From Ewingella americana (GTDB lineage Bacteria > Pseudomonadota > Gammaproteobacteria > Enterobacterales > Enterobacteriaceae), in contig NZ_RCZD01000014.1 of assembly GCF_006438725.1 (NCBI RefSeq), positions 60,383 through 124,382 on the forward strand: a stretch of DNA of 64,000 bases. Reading direction: 5' to 3'. A program made the translations under genes and the position numbers. Within the stretch, counting starts at the first letter, position 1, and each line of letters opens with the position of its first letter. Shown here one piece after another: positions 9,649 to 20,326 of this stretch. A model generated the notes under the pieces. That model saw nothing but the letters and a program-made list of their open reading frames with translations, searched no databases and was not told where the DNA came from.

Positions 9649-10606
9649 CTTGATTCACTTTCTTCTGATAATATTCAGCCAGTGTCATACCGACAGTGCG
9701 TTCACTAAGCCATGCGAATAGACGCTCCAGGTCCCGATATAATCCTTCAATATCACTTTCCGTTTTAAACGTCGGGCTTCCCCCTGGCATGAACTCGGAG
9801 GAGTGCAGCATAAATTCCACAAAATCATGACCTTCGGCGAGACTTTTTTCCGCTACATTCTGCATATTTTCTGCGTTACCCCCTGAAGGACGTAACCAGT
9901 GTACAGAGTGAGGGCGCTTCTTCCCTCGTAATGTATTGACGCTTTGTTTCAGGCTATTTATCCAGCCGGGATATTTATACTGAATACTCATCGGGACTTC
10001 GAGTAGTGAAGAATTGCCCGATTGGGCGATATTTTCAGGATCGATGAAATAAGAGTTTGACGGAAAATGCCGATAATCTGTTCCGCCGGTTCCTTGGGGG
10101 GCACCACGAGAAGTTTGCCAATTTACTTTGGGGGTGACGGAACAATCAACCTGGTAGCCAAACTCAAGCAACAGAGACACATAGTATTCGTCGAGGGCCC
10201 ATCGGCCAGCGCGGTGGCTTAACATTTTGGTCTGGAATGCGTCCTCCAGCAGCCTGGTCATATATTCAAATTTGGCGCGGATTTGGTCCCTTGGAAATTC
10301 AATCAGATAGGGTTTATGGCGCCAGTCATCATCGGTAAGCGGCAACAATGGTGGGCTATTCCAGGCATGAAGATGCATTCCTACTTCACCCTGTCCACGG
10401 GCGATAACATCACGCGCAAACTCAACATATTCAGCATCACTCGCCATCTCATAGTTAGTGAGATAGACCGGCTTAAAGCCATGCTTTTCGCAAAGCGTTT
10501 GGAAACGCGGAAGAAAACGCGTGTTCTGCGTTAAAATTTGCTCGTGATTTTGCCAAAGGTTGTCGCCTTCAGTGTCGATCGTGATGATAAATGCAGGTTT
10601 TGTCAT
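9641..10606 (-). CDS. NodB-type polysaccharide deacetylase, WabN/WalW-like
   Basis: 321-residue cytoplasmic-looking protein with a polysaccharide-deacetylase fold: IITIDTEGD at the N-terminus (catalytic/metal Asp pair), GMHLHAWNSPP near residue 77 (metal His pair) and SHRAGRWALDEY near residue 150. No signal peptide. In Klebsiella, WabN removes the acetyl group from core GlcNAc after WabH adds it; the presence of a WabH-like gene in this cluster makes the same job likely here. It leads a two-gene minus-strand unit with the GT9 gene and is divergent from waaQ. The exact orthologue name is uncertain, so no symbol is given. Confidence 0.78.
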   Translation of the reverse strand: MTKPAFIITIDTEGDNLWQNHEQILTQNTRFLPRFQTLCEKHGFKPVYLTNYEMASDAEYVEFARDVIARGQGEVGMHLHAWNSPPLLPLTDDDWRHKPYLIEFPRDQIRAKFEYMTRLLEDAFQTKMLSHRAGRWALDEYYVSLLLEFGYQVDCSVTPKVNWQTSRGAPQGTGGTDYRHFPSNSYFIDPENIAQSGNSSLLEVPMSIQYKYPGWINSLKQSVNTLRGKKRPHSVHWLRPSGGNAENMQNVAEKSLAEGHDFVEFMLHSSEFMPGGSPTFKTESDIEGLYRDLERLFAWLSERTVGMTLAEYYQKKVNQDV

Positions 10607-10833
10607 AATACATGCCTGATAATAACGATGGGTTCCAACGGCTTGTTTGTATTGAACGATAAATTACGCCGTGCCTATCAAGCTCAGGCGGAGACGATTT
10701 GGACAACATTCAACATGGTTTGTTGCCTATTCTTTGGTATTTTACCGCGCAAGGCAAGAAAGGCGTGGAAGTATAGCCACATCTCCCTGTGTCCTTTAGA
10801 ATCAAGGTTTGATTTCTCAGATAGTGATGAAAG

Positions 10834-11913
10834 ATGACAAACGCCACATCCCCAGAAACCATCGCACGCCCCCGGCGTATACTCATCATTAAATTGCGTC
10901 ATCACGGCGATATGTTGCTGACAACCCCCGTCATTAGTACGTTGAAACAACACTATCCCGAAGCCGAAATAGACATGTTGATGTATCTCGAGACCAGGGA
11001 CATGCTGGCAAGTAATACCTCGCTGACAACACTTTTCACCATCGATCGCACCTGGAAAAAGCAGGGTACATTTGCCCATCTGCGTCATGAAACAGCGTTG
11101 ATCCGAAGCCTGATGGCGCGCAAGTATGATTTGGTGATCAATCTGGCCGACCAATGGCGAAGCGCATTGGTGACGAAACTAACGGGCGCGCCGGTCAGGG
11201 TTGGTTTTGATTTCCCCAAACGTAAAGGCAAACTGTGGCAGCACTGTCACACTCATTTGGTTGATGTTGCCAGCCACAACGCGCTCCATACGGTAGAGCA
11301 AAACCTTTCTATCCTGGCACCGTTAGGCCTGACTTCGTCAGTGCTGCAGGTGACGATGAGTTATGGCGCAGAGGATAAAATCAAAGTCGAAAACCTCCTG
11401 CGTAAACATAACATCTTGGGCAATTACATCGTGGTCCAGCCAACATCTCGATGGTTCTTCAAATGCTGGACTGATGAAAAAATGGCCGAGACCCTCTCTG
11501 CTCTTCAGACCGATGGGATGTCAGTTATCCTTACCAGCGGCCCGGCGGAAAATGAGTTGAAAATGATTGAACGTATTCTCGCCTTGTGTCCAAAAGAGCG
11601 CGTGGTCTCTTTCGCAGGTGAGTTAACGCTGAGAGAGTTGGCGGCGCTGATCGATAACGCAGCGTTATTCATCGGCGTTGATTCAGTGCCTATGCATATG
11701 GCTGCTGCATTGAAAACACCGCTGGTCGCGTTATTCGGTCCTTCCAAAAGGATTTTCTGGTCCCCATGGCAAGCTGTTGGTGAGGTTATCTGGGCGGGTG
11801 ATTTCTGCCAACTTCCTGATCCTGATGAAATCGACACCCATACATCAGAACGCTATCTTGATGCGATCCCCGTTGAACCGGTTATTGAAGCCGCGAGAAG
11901 ATTATTGCCATGA
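10834..11913 (+). CDS. waaQ: LPS heptosyltransferase III
   Basis: GT9 enzyme that adds the side-branch heptose (HepIII) to HepII of the inner core. 359 residues. The N-terminal segment IIKLRHHGDMLLTTPVIS is typical of WaaQ, as are VVQPTSRWFFKCW (about residue 192) and GVDSVPMHMAAAL (about 285), then FGPSKRIFWSPW. Its stop overlaps the next start by ATGA. Opens a three-gene plus-strand unit (waaQ-wabG-wabH). I looked for an RfaH ops/JUMPstart element in the 227 bp upstream and did not find one. Confidence 0.9.
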   Translation: MTNATSPETIARPRRILIIKLRHHGDMLLTTPVISTLKQHYPEAEIDMLMYLETRDMLASNTSLTTLFTIDRTWKKQGTFAHLRHETALIRSLMARKYDLVINLADQWRSALVTKLTGAPVRVGFDFPKRKGKLWQHCHTHLVDVASHNALHTVEQNLSILAPLGLTSSVLQVTMSYGAEDKIKVENLLRKHNILGNYIVVQPTSRWFFKCWTDEKMAETLSALQTDGMSVILTSGPAENELKMIERILALCPKERVVSFAGELTLRELAALIDNAALFIGVDSVPMHMAAALKTPLVALFGPSKRIFWSPWQAVGEVIWAGDFCQLPDPDEIDTHTSERYLDAIPVEPVIEAARRLLP

Positions 11914-13037
11914 AGCATTTTAGACTGGCGTTAGTCCGCCAAAAGTACCGTCCGGATGGTGGCGCTGAGCGTTTTGTCTCTCGGGCGCTGGAAGCGCTGG
12001 AGGGTGAAGACCTGGATTTGAATGTCATTACTCGCGAATGGCTGGGTGAGACTAATCCAAACTGGCATATTCATCTCTGCAATCCCATGAAATGGGGACG
12101 GGTAAGCCGTGAGCGGGGCTTTGCCGACGCTGCGCGTCAGATATGGCAGAAAGAAAAATTCGATATTGTACAAAGCCATGAGCGAATTGCCGGATGCGAT
12201 GTCTATCGCGCAGGTGATGGTGTCCATCGCCGTTGGTTATTGCAACGTAGTCGTTTACTCCCACAATGGCGCAGTCAATTATTGATGGCCGATCGCTTCC
12301 ATCGTTATGTCATGCGCGCTGAGCAGGAGATGTACTCAGCCCATGAACTTAAAGCGGTCATATGTAATGCCCAGATGATCAAAAATGAAATCATGGCAGA
12401 CTTTGGCCTGCCTGACGAAAAAATCACCGTTATCTATAATGCCATCGATAACCAGAAATTCTTACCCGCGACTGAGATCCTTCGTCATCAGCTTCGCCAG
12501 CAACTTAACATTCCACAATCTGCACACTGCCTGATCTTTGTAGGTTCGGGGTTTGAACGCAAAGGATTAGAGGCGGCTATCCGCGCAATAGCATTGACTA
12601 AAAGTATTCTGCTGGTCGTGGGGCAGGACAAAGATGAAAAACGCTATCGCGCTCTGGCGCAGACATTAGGTTGTGAAGATCGAGTACGATTCGCAGGAGT
12701 ACAAAAGCAAACGCTGCCGTTTTATCAGGCTGCCGATGCTTTACTGCTGCCGACACTTTACGATCCGTTCCCTAACGTTATTTTGGAAGCAATGTCCTGT
12801 GGTTTACCGGTTATTACCAGCACAACGTGCGGGGGTGCCGAGTTTATTATACCAGGTAAAAATGGCTTCGTTTGCGATGCCCTTGATATAAAAGCGTTGG
12901 CGGAGTCTATTCATGCCCTCCCAACTTCATTATTTGATTCAGGCATGTCGCTTGCTGCGAGAACACGCATTATGAAAGAAACACCAGCACGTCTTTCAGC
13001 ACAGCTCATTGACCTCTACAAAAGAATATTGGATTGA
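11910..13037 (+). CDS. wabG: LPS core GalA/hexose transferase, WabG-like (GT4)
   Basis: 375-residue GT4 glycosyltransferase. KYRPDGGAERFVSRAL at the N-terminus is the form found in WabG of Klebsiella and Serratia, which adds galacturonic acid to HepII in place of the phosphate of E. coli cores. The donor half has GSGFERKGLEAAI (about residue 213) and PTLYDPFPNVILEAMSCGLP (about 283, E-x7-E). Overlaps waaQ by four bases. No WaaP/WaaY kinase is present nearby, which fits the GalA-type core. The alternative is a WaaG-like glucosyltransferase; homologues overlap in motifs. Confidence 0.78.
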   Translation: MKHFRLALVRQKYRPDGGAERFVSRALEALEGEDLDLNVITREWLGETNPNWHIHLCNPMKWGRVSRERGFADAARQIWQKEKFDIVQSHERIAGCDVYRAGDGVHRRWLLQRSRLLPQWRSQLLMADRFHRYVMRAEQEMYSAHELKAVICNAQMIKNEIMADFGLPDEKITVIYNAIDNQKFLPATEILRHQLRQQLNIPQSAHCLIFVGSGFERKGLEAAIRAIALTKSILLVVGQDKDEKRYRALAQTLGCEDRVRFAGVQKQTLPFYQAADALLLPTLYDPFPNVILEAMSCGLPVITSTTCGGAEFIIPGKNGFVCDALDIKALAESIHALPTSLFDSGMSLAARTRIMKETPARLSAQLIDLYKRILD

Positions 13038-13039
13038 CT

Positions 13040-14140
13040 ATGCGTATTTTAATTATTATTGACGGTTTGCCGGGCGGTGGGGCTGAAAAAGTCGTACTAA
13101 CTCTATGTCAGGGCATGCAAAATTCAGGCATTGATGTCACTCTTATTTCGCTTCGCGATGTCTGTCACTACACACTACCAGAAAAAATAAACTATAAAGT
13201 TGTAGCTGATAATTCACGGACTCCATGGCGGAAACTAACCGAACTTTCGCGCAGAGGCAAGCAGCTGGATAAAGCCGTATTAGAAATCGAAAATGAACGC
13301 GGTCGCTTTGATTTGATCTTATCTAACCTACATAAGACCGACCGTATTGTTATGAATAGCCGCATTTATTCCTCTGATCGTCTGTGGTTCTGTATCCACG
13401 GAATTCTTTCAAAAACTTATTTAGGCCATCGGAAAGGATTTGACCGCTGGAATAAGCGAAGAAAAATGGCCCGTGTTTATGAACAAAAAAATGTCGTTGC
13501 TGTTTCAGAAGCAGTTGGCGTAGATTTAAAAAATAATATCTTGGCTAACCCTCGGAACATACAGGTCATTAATAATCCGTTCAACATCACTGAAATAGAA
13601 ACGATGGCTGACGAACCTTGCGAAATGGCTGGCCAGGAATATCTGCTTCATGTCGGCCGTTTCCATGTGCAAAAAAGACATGATCGGCTACTGGAAGCCT
13701 ATGCAAACACAAAATTACAGGCACCACTGGTATTAATCGGGACAGGAAGTGATGCTTATATTAATAAAATCAAGAAATTAGCTGAAACCCTAAACATTGC
13801 CGATCGCGTAATTTTTGCAGGGTTTAAAGCCAATCCTTTTCCTTACATTAAGCATGCCCAGCAGTTAATTTTAAGCTCAGATAGCGAAGGCTTCGGTAAT
13901 GTTCTTGTAGAGGCATTAATTTGTGGAACGCCGGTGGTAAGCACGGCTTGCCCCGGTGGCCCCGTTGAGATACTCAACAGCACAGGGATGAATCGGGGGC
14001 TTGCAGAGATCAACACTCAGTCACTCGCTCAAAAGATTGTCGAGATATATACTAACCCACCCTATATTGATCAGAGCTTACTGAAAATATATGAAATTGG
14101 TTATATTTGTGAAAAATACAAAAACCTCGCGGGGAAATAG
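13040..14140 (+). CDS. wabH: LPS core glycosyltransferase, WabH-like (GT4)
   Basis: 366-residue GT4 enzyme. IIDGLPGGGAEKVVLTL opens the protein, LHVGRFHVQKRHDRLLEAY (about residue 207) and SSDSEGFGNVLVEALICGTP (about 280) form the donor site. Klebsiella WabH adds GlcNAc to the core GalA, and the WabN-type deacetylase in this cluster would then trim it. The ATG at 13040 begins two bases after the wabG stop; an in-frame TTG two codons earlier overlaps that stop. AT-rich compared with waaQ. It ends in a shared hairpin terminator. Confidence 0.72.
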   Translation: MRILIIIDGLPGGGAEKVVLTLCQGMQNSGIDVTLISLRDVCHYTLPEKINYKVVADNSRTPWRKLTELSRRGKQLDKAVLEIENERGRFDLILSNLHKTDRIVMNSRIYSSDRLWFCIHGILSKTYLGHRKGFDRWNKRRKMARVYEQKNVVAVSEAVGVDLKNNILANPRNIQVINNPFNITEIETMADEPCEMAGQEYLLHVGRFHVQKRHDRLLEAYANTKLQAPLVLIGTGSDAYINKIKKLAETLNIADRVIFAGFKANPFPYIKHAQQLILSSDSEGFGNVLVEALICGTPVVSTACPGGPVEILNSTGMNRGLAEINTQSLAQKIVEIYTNPPYIDQSLLKIYEIGYICEKYKNLAGK

Positions 14141-14141
14141 T

Positions 14142-14168
14142 TAATAAGGCGGCTAATCCGCCTTATTA
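14142..14168. terminator. Bidirectional terminator between wabH and GT9 gene
   Basis: An 11-bp perfect inverted repeat TAATAAGGCGG / CCGCCTTATTA around the loop CTAAT. It fills the 28-bp gap between two convergent genes and can serve both strands, although the U tracts are short and interrupted. Confidence 0.75.
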
Positions 14169-15182
14169 TTACTTTATTTCTGATAAAGACTGCCAGGTTT
14201 CATCGACGGTAATATCCATGCATTCCCCGGTTGGGGTCTGCAATATCTTGTATTGCCCTGACCAGGGGTGCCAGGCTTCTTTATCGGTATCACCGAAAAA
14301 TACCACCAGTTTTTTATGCAGCGCCGAAGCCAGATGCATTTGCCCGCCATCACTGCAAAGTATCGTGCTACATTGTTCAAAACCACCGATTAACTCACCT
14401 ACTGAGCTTGTTGGGTATAAAGCGACACGGTCGTTTTCACATAATGCCTTCAACTGCTCAGCACGTGCCAGATCACCAATATCATCGGGTGATAAAGTCC
14501 CCTGAGGTGACCAGAAAATCAAGACTCCGCAACGAGTATCAGCGGTCATTCTCCGAATGATTTCGGCGTAATTTTCTACTGACCAGCGCCGTTTAGGGCT
14601 GCGACTGCTAATGTGCACACCGAAAATATAATCACAGCCTGATAATAGTGCATGACGTTTAGCTGCTGCCGTTGATATTTCGTCAGCACTCAGGTAAACC
14701 CTTACTTCTGGTATGGTTATATTATCGTTGCTAATGGATTTTAAATAACTAAAGGTCTTTTCAACCTGATGCTTGCCCGTGAAATCAGCTTCAGTATAAG
14801 GAGAGGTTATGCCTTTAACTCCAAGATCTGCCCCAATGATATTCTTCACCCCGGCAAGTTTTGCCATGCGTAAGCTGTATTTACAGGGGGTTGGATTTGC
14901 AAGAATGGCGGCGTCGAAGTGGATCGTCCGTAATTTTAAAAATATCTCTGCGCGTTCTAAATAAACGCCCAGCGCGGTTTGATTCTTGGCTCGATGCTTA
15001 GCCTTTTTATAAATATAAGTTTTGTGAATATGAGGATTATTCTTAATGACATCCTGACTCACTGAGTTAATCAACAAATAAACATTGGCTTCGGGATATG
15101 CTTTTTTAACCCCTTCAATCAATGGCGTCGTACAAACTAAATCGCCAATATTATCCCGACGGATAATCAGTATATTTTTCAT
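14169..15182 (-). CDS. Heptosyltransferase-like glycosyltransferase, family GT9
   Basis: 337-residue GT9 protein. MKNILIIRRDNIGDLVCTTP is the usual GT9 N-terminus; GVHISSRSPKRRW (about residue 180) and CSDGGQMHLASALH (about 270) form the donor half, followed by FFGDTDKEAWHPW. The frame is open 14 codons further up, but ATG 15182 places the Rossmann strand at the usual spot. It faces wabH across a shared terminator and has its own promoter region opposite waaA. AT-rich. Together with 8551-9648 it gives two reversed, non-waaFCQ heptosyltransferase homologues. The sugar transferred is unknown. Confidence 0.8.
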   Translation of the reverse strand: MKNILIIRRDNIGDLVCTTPLIEGVKKAYPEANVYLLINSVSQDVIKNNPHIHKTYIYKKAKHRAKNQTALGVYLERAEIFLKLRTIHFDAAILANPTPCKYSLRMAKLAGVKNIIGADLGVKGITSPYTEADFTGKHQVEKTFSYLKSISNDNITIPEVRVYLSADEISTAAAKRHALLSGCDYIFGVHISSRSPKRRWSVENYAEIIRRMTADTRCGVLIFWSPQGTLSPDDIGDLARAEQLKALCENDRVALYPTSSVGELIGGFEQCSTILCSDGGQMHLASALHKKLVVFFGDTDKEAWHPWSGQYKILQTPTGECMDITVDETWQSLSEIK

Positions 15183-15304
15183 TCTAACCCCGTTAACGAT
15201 ATCATCAATGCCGCTTCTCCCCACCCCATATCACGCAAGATTAGCGCCTTTCCCCATGAGGTATGATACTATTCCTAATATCCCATATAAATGAATTTTA
15301 AAGC

Positions 15305-16582
15305 ATGTTACTGCGTTTATATCAGGTGTTAGTTTACCTTATTCAGCCCCTTATCTGGATCCGTTTACTTTTACGTAGCCGAAAATCACCCGCTTACCGT
15401 AAACGCTGGGCTGAACGTTATGGCTTCTGTAAGGGTAAGGTCGCTCCGGGCGGCATCATGCTGCATTCTGTTTCGGTTGGTGAGACGCTGGCCGCCATCC
15501 CGCTAGTGCGTGCGCTGCGCCATCGCTACCCGTCTTTACCTATCACTGTCACCACGATGACACCTACGGGCTCAGAGCGCGTGCAGTCAGCTTTCGGTAA
15601 AGATGTACACCATGTCTATCTGCCTTATGATCTGGTCGGTTCCGTCAATCGTTTCCTCGACCAGGTTAACCCAAAGCTGGTGATCATTATGGAAACCGAG
15701 TTGTGGCCTAATCTTATAAATGCCCTGCACAACAGAAAAATTCCTTTAGTGATCGCCAATGCCCGCCTTTCTGAACGCTCCGCCAAAGGATATAAAAAGC
15801 TCGGCGAACTCATTCGTAAAATCCTGCAACGCATCACGTTGATTGCCGCTCAGAATGAAGAAGATGGCGCCCGCTTCATCGCCCTCGGTCTTAAACGTAA
15901 TCAGTTGGCAGTCACTGGCAGCCTGAAATTTGACATTTCGGTCACGCCAGAGTTAGCAGCCAAAGCCATTACCCTGCGCAGCCAGTGGGCATCGCGGCGT
16001 CAGGTCTGGATTGCAACCAGTACCCATGACGGCGAAGAGTCGCTGTTACTCGAAGCGCATAAAACGCTGTTAAGAACCTTTCCTAATTTATTGCTGATTC
16101 TGGTACCTCGTCACCCGGAACGCTTTGCTGTTGCCCGTGAGTTAACGCAGAAAGCCGGCCTCACCTTTACTCAACGCAGCACAGGTGCAGTCCCTTCTGC
16201 CGCCACGCAGGTCGTTATTGGGGATACCATGGGCGAGCTTATGCTGCTGTACGGCATTGCAGATATTGCCTTTGTGGGCGGAAGCCTGGTAGAGCGTGGC
16301 GGGCATAATCCACTTGAGGCCGCTGCCCACGCCATTCCTGTGCTGATGGGGCCGCATACGATTAATTTCAAAGACATCTGTGCCAAACTGGCAGAGGCTG
16401 ACGGACTGATCACGGTCACTGATACGACGTCATTAGTGAAAGAAATTTCCACATTACTGACTGACGAAGATTACCGTCTCTACTACGGACGCCATGCGGT
16501 TGAAGTGCTTCGCCAAAATCAGGGCGCATTACAGCGTCTGCTCCACCTGCTGGAGCCTTACCTGCCTGTACGGAGCCACTGA
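15305..16582 (+). CDS. waaA: 3-deoxy-D-manno-octulosonic acid transferase
   Basis: GT30 enzyme that puts the Kdo residues on lipid IVA, the first core step, at the inner face of the cytoplasmic membrane. 425 residues, very close to E. coli WaaA/KdtA. N-terminal membrane-anchor helix (residues 5-23), [16 protein letters not shown] with the catalytic Glu near residue 60, [20 protein letters not shown] and a C-terminal [11 protein letters not shown]. Overlaps waaE by one base (TGATG). Confidence 0.97.
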   Translation: MLLRLYQVLVYLIQPLIWIRLLLRSRKSPAYRKRWAERYGFCKGKVAPGGIMLHSVSVGETLAAIPLVRALRHRYPSLPITVTTMTPTGSERVQSAFGKDVHHVYLPYDLVGSVNRFLDQVNPKLVIIMETELWPNLINALHNRKIPLVIANARLSERSAKGYKKLGELIRKILQRITLIAAQNEEDGARFIALGLKRNQLAVTGSLKFDISVTPELAAKAITLRSQWASRRQVWIATSTHDGEESLLLEAHKTLLRTFPNLLLILVPRHPERFAVARELTQKAGLTFTQRSTGAVPSAATQVVIGDTMGELMLLYGIADIAFVGGSLVERGGHNPLEAAAHAIPVLMGPHTINFKDICAKLAEADGLITVTDTTSLVKEISTLLTDEDYRLYYGRHAVEVLRQNQGALQRLLHLLEPYLPVRSH

Positions 16583-17352
16583 TGCACGAAAAAAAACGCC
16601 TTTCAGTGGTGTTGATCACCTGCAATGAAGCTGAGCTGTTAACCGACTGTCTGACGTCGGTCGCCTGGGCTGATGAAATTGTCGTGCTGGACTCCGGCAG
16701 TACTGATGCGACTGAAAAGATCGCACAGCAGTTCGGAGCGAAATTTTACCAGAACACCGACTGGCCGGGCTTTGGGAAGCAGCGACAACTTGCACAACGC
16801 TATACCACTGGTGATGTGATTTTGATGATCGATGCGGACGAGCGTGTATCACCGCAACTGCGTCAGTCAATAGAGTCCGTTTTGCCCTCTGTCGATCACC
16901 ATACTGTTTACAGCCTGGGCCGGCTTAACTTATTCCTTGGCCGATTCATGCGCCACAGCGGCTGGTACCCTGACCGCGTTAACCGCTTATACAGCGCCGC
17001 GCATTTTCACTACAACAATGACCTGGTGCATGAGTCGCTCGAAATAGGCACCGCTAACGTGGTAGCGCTGAAAGGCGACCTATTACATCTGACCTGCCGT
17101 GACTTCTTCGATTTCCAGCGCAAACAACTCAATTACGCCGAAGCCTGGGCAAATCAGCGCCTTCAACAAGGCCGCCGTTGTAGTTTCCTGTCAATTCTCA
17201 GCCACACCTTGGGCGCTTTTTTTAAAACCTGGATCCTGCGTGCAGGTTTTCTCGACGGGAAACAAGGTTTGATTCTGGCGGGTGTGAACGCACAATATAC
17301 TTTCAACAAATATGCCGCCCTGTGGGCGCTGAGTCACCAACTGCAAAAGTGA
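16582..17352 (+). CDS. waaE: LPS inner-core beta-1,4-glucosyltransferase WaaE (GT2)
   Basis: 256-residue GT2 enzyme that in Klebsiella and Serratia adds a beta-glucose to HepI. Seen: [13 protein letters not shown] at the N-terminus, [14 protein letters not shown] (about residue 37), the DxD in [11 protein letters not shown] (about 83), and [10 protein letters not shown] (about 130). It overlaps waaA and is followed by coaD six bases later, the waaA-waaE-coaD order of Klebsiella and Serratia; E. coli K-12 lacks waaE at this site. Confidence 0.92.
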   Translation: MHEKKRLSVVLITCNEAELLTDCLTSVAWADEIVVLDSGSTDATEKIAQQFGAKFYQNTDWPGFGKQRQLAQRYTTGDVILMIDADERVSPQLRQSIESVLPSVDHHTVYSLGRLNLFLGRFMRHSGWYPDRVNRLYSAAHFHYNNDLVHESLEIGTANVVALKGDLLHLTCRDFFDFQRKQLNYAEAWANQRLQQGRRCSFLSILSHTLGAFFKTWILRAGFLDGKQGLILAGVNAQYTFNKYAALWALSHQLQK

Positions 17353-17844
<492 letters not shown>

Positions 17845-17847
17845 CGC

Positions 17848-18657
17848 TCATCGCTGACATTTAGGGCAGAAGAACGTGGTGCGCTGAGCCTGTTTCAGGC
17901 TGAGTATCGGCGTGCCGCAAGCCCTGCAGGGTTCCCCGGCGCGGCCATAAACCTGTAACTCTTGCGCAAAATAGCCCGGCTTGCCATCAGACTGAAGAAA
18001 ATCGCGCAATGTAGTACCGCCCTGTTCAATCGAGCGCAAAAGCACGGCTTTGATGGTCTCGACAAGCAATGCCACTTCATCATGTGTCAGGCTATTTGCG
18101 GGACGCTCAGGCGAGATCCCCGCGACAAACAGCGATTCGCTGGCATAGATATTCCCCACACCGACCACGATTTTGTTGTCCATCAACCAAGGCTTCACCG
18201 GTGATTTTTTACTGCGGGATTTCTCAAACAAATAATCGGCAGAAAAATCCTCACTCAATGGTTCGGGCCCAAGATGCGCCAGCACGCTGCTTGCTTCTAA
18301 ATCTTCGCACCATAGCCAGGCACCGAAACGTCGCGGGTCGGTATAACGCAGCACATAACCGCTCTCCATAACTAAATCGACGTGATCATGCTTTCCGGCT
18401 TCAGTCTCTTCACGCAGTATCCGTAAACTGCCCGACATCCCAAGATGGATGATGATCCACCCGATGTTCAGCTCCAACAGCAGATACTTCGCCCGACGCT
18501 GAACGCTAATCACCAGTTGATCGCTCAGGGCGAGAATTTCCTGTGACACAGGCCAGCGCAAGCGCGGGTTACGTACGATAGCGTGCACGATCGTATGCCC
18601 GGCCAGATAAGGCTCGATGCCTCTTCGGCTGGTTTCCACTTCAGGCAATTCAGGCAT
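17848..18657 (-). CDS. mutM: Formamidopyrimidine-DNA glycosylase
   Basis: Base-excision repair of 8-oxoguanine and ring-opened purines. 269 residues. Catalytic [10 protein letters not shown]-terminus (Pro2 after Met removal, Glu3), the KYLL segment near residue 57 with the conserved Lys, VGNIYASE near 170, and a C-terminal zinc finger with CRACG and FCPKC pairs. Lies downstream of rpmBG on the same strand, with the rpmG terminator in between. Confidence 0.96.
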   Translation of the reverse strand: MPELPEVETSRRGIEPYLAGHTIVHAIVRNPRLRWPVSQEILALSDQLVISVQRRAKYLLLELNIGWIIIHLGMSGSLRILREETEAGKHDHVDLVMESGYVLRYTDPRRFGAWLWCEDLEASSVLAHLGPEPLSEDFSADYLFEKSRSKKSPVKPWLMDNKIVVGVGNIYASESLFVAGISPERPANSLTHDEVALLVETIKAVLLRSIEQGGTTLRDFLQSDGKPGYFAQELQVYGRAGEPCRACGTPILSLKQAQRTTFFCPKCQR

Positions 18658-18744
18658 GGTTTCTCCTAAAGAACATCAAGAAAGGTACACGGGGACAAAC
18701 CGCGACAATATCCAAGGATACGGATACTCAGAAAACAGGCAATA

Positions 18745-18769
18745 AAAAACCCGGCCGGAGCCGGGTTTT
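18745..18769 (-). terminator. Intrinsic terminator after rpmG
   Basis: Stem AAAACCCGGC / GCCGGGTTTT around CGGA, followed on the minus strand by a short U run. It separates rpmB-rpmG from mutM, so mutM is probably fed by read-through or its own promoter. Confidence 0.85.
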
Positions 18770-18784
18770 ATTAGTCCGCTAAAA

Positions 18785-18955
<171 letters not shown>

Positions 18956-18963
18956 TCAGTTCC

Positions 18964-19388
<425 letters not shown>

Positions 19389-19394
19389 TGGCGT

Positions 19395-19423
19395 AGTATA
19401 CGCTCTGTAGCGTAAGTGCTCAA
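19395..19423 (-). promoter_or_regulatory. Sigma-70 promoter of rpmBG
   Basis: On the minus strand -35 TTGAGC (19423-19418), a 17-base spacer and -10 TATACT (19400-19395). Start expected near 19388. This is the best sigma-70 match in the radC-rpmB gap. Confidence 0.75.
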
Positions 19424-19467
19424 GTCCCGAACAGCTAAAGATCCTTAAGGATCTTCAAAAAACAAGT

Positions 19468-20148
19468 CTATATCCAACCGCGCTCGGCAAAAGAGACCGT
19501 TTCTCCGTGACCTATGACCAAATGGTCAAGCACACGAATACCCAACAGTTGGCAGGCTTTTATTATCTGCTCGGTTACCCGGATGTCCATTGCGCTGGGT
19601 TCAGCTACGCCGGACGGGTGATTATGCGCCAGAATGATGGCTGCCGCATTAACCTTCAGCGCCTCGCGAACAATTTCGCGGGGATGAATTTCTACGCTGC
19701 TAATGGTACCAGCAAACATCTCCTCATGGCGAATAACGCGGTGTTGATTGTCGAGAAAAAGTACCAAAAACACCTCTCTTTCGCGGTAAGAGAGAATATT
19801 CTGCAGGTATTGCTGAATTATTGCCGGGCTTAGCAGCGCACTTTCGCTGGAAAGCTGGCTGACATGGCACCGTCGTGACAACTCTGACACGGCTGATAAC
19901 TGGACATACTTCGCCATCCCCAGGCCATAAATAACATTTGCCTCTTCAAACTCTGCCAACATAAGACGATGCAGGGAACCGAAGTGTTTGAGCATATTTT
20001 CCGCCAGCTTCATCACATGCACACCTCTTCCCCCCGTACGCAGAAAAATAGCTAGCAGCTCGGTGTCCGATAAAGCCCGTGCACCCAATTTCAATAATTT
20101 CTCTCTTGGAGCAAGTTCTCCTTGCCACATATCCCTGTTTTTTTTCAC
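19468..20148 (-). CDS. radC: RadC-family JAB/MPN domain protein
   Basis: 226-residue protein with an N-terminal helix-hairpin-helix part (about residues 10-95) and a C-terminal JAB/MPN metalloprotease-like domain holding [12 protein letters not shown] (about 172-183) and the distal Asp. Called RadC/YicR; the old DNA-repair role is no longer secure and the cell function is unknown. The start is GTG at 20148, supported by AAGGAG five bases before it; ATG six codons later is an alternative. Confidence 0.9.
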   Translation of the reverse strand: MKKNRDMWQGELAPREKLLKLGARALSDTELLAIFLRTGGRGVHVMKLAENMLKHFGSLHRLMLAEFEEANVIYGLGMAKYVQLSAVSELSRRCHVSQLSSESALLSPAIIQQYLQNILSYREREVFLVLFLDNQHRVIRHEEMFAGTISSVEIHPREIVREALKVNAAAIILAHNHPSGVAEPSAMDIRVTEQIIKACQLLGIRVLDHLVIGHGETVSFAERGWI

Positions 20149-20258
20149 GCACGCTCCTTATTGCGGCAACATACTGCCACACGCGATTGCATGTGCATTG
20201 ACCACTTTTCAACCTTGCGAGGCATCGCGCAAATAATTAATTCTCTGCCATCAGACAG

Positions 20259-20283
20259 CGCGGATTGCTGTCATCAATCCGCG
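20259..20283. promoter_or_regulatory. 9-bp inverted repeat in the coaBC promoter region
   Basis: CGCGGATTG / CAATCCGCG around CTGTCAT, perfect, just upstream of a possible -10 TAAAAT (20290-20295) for coaBC. Could be an operator or simply a hairpin; no regulator is suggested by sequence. Confidence 0.35.
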
Positions 20284-20326
20284 TTATGCTAAAATGTCGC
20301 TTCTTTCGGCTTAGAATCGGACAATC

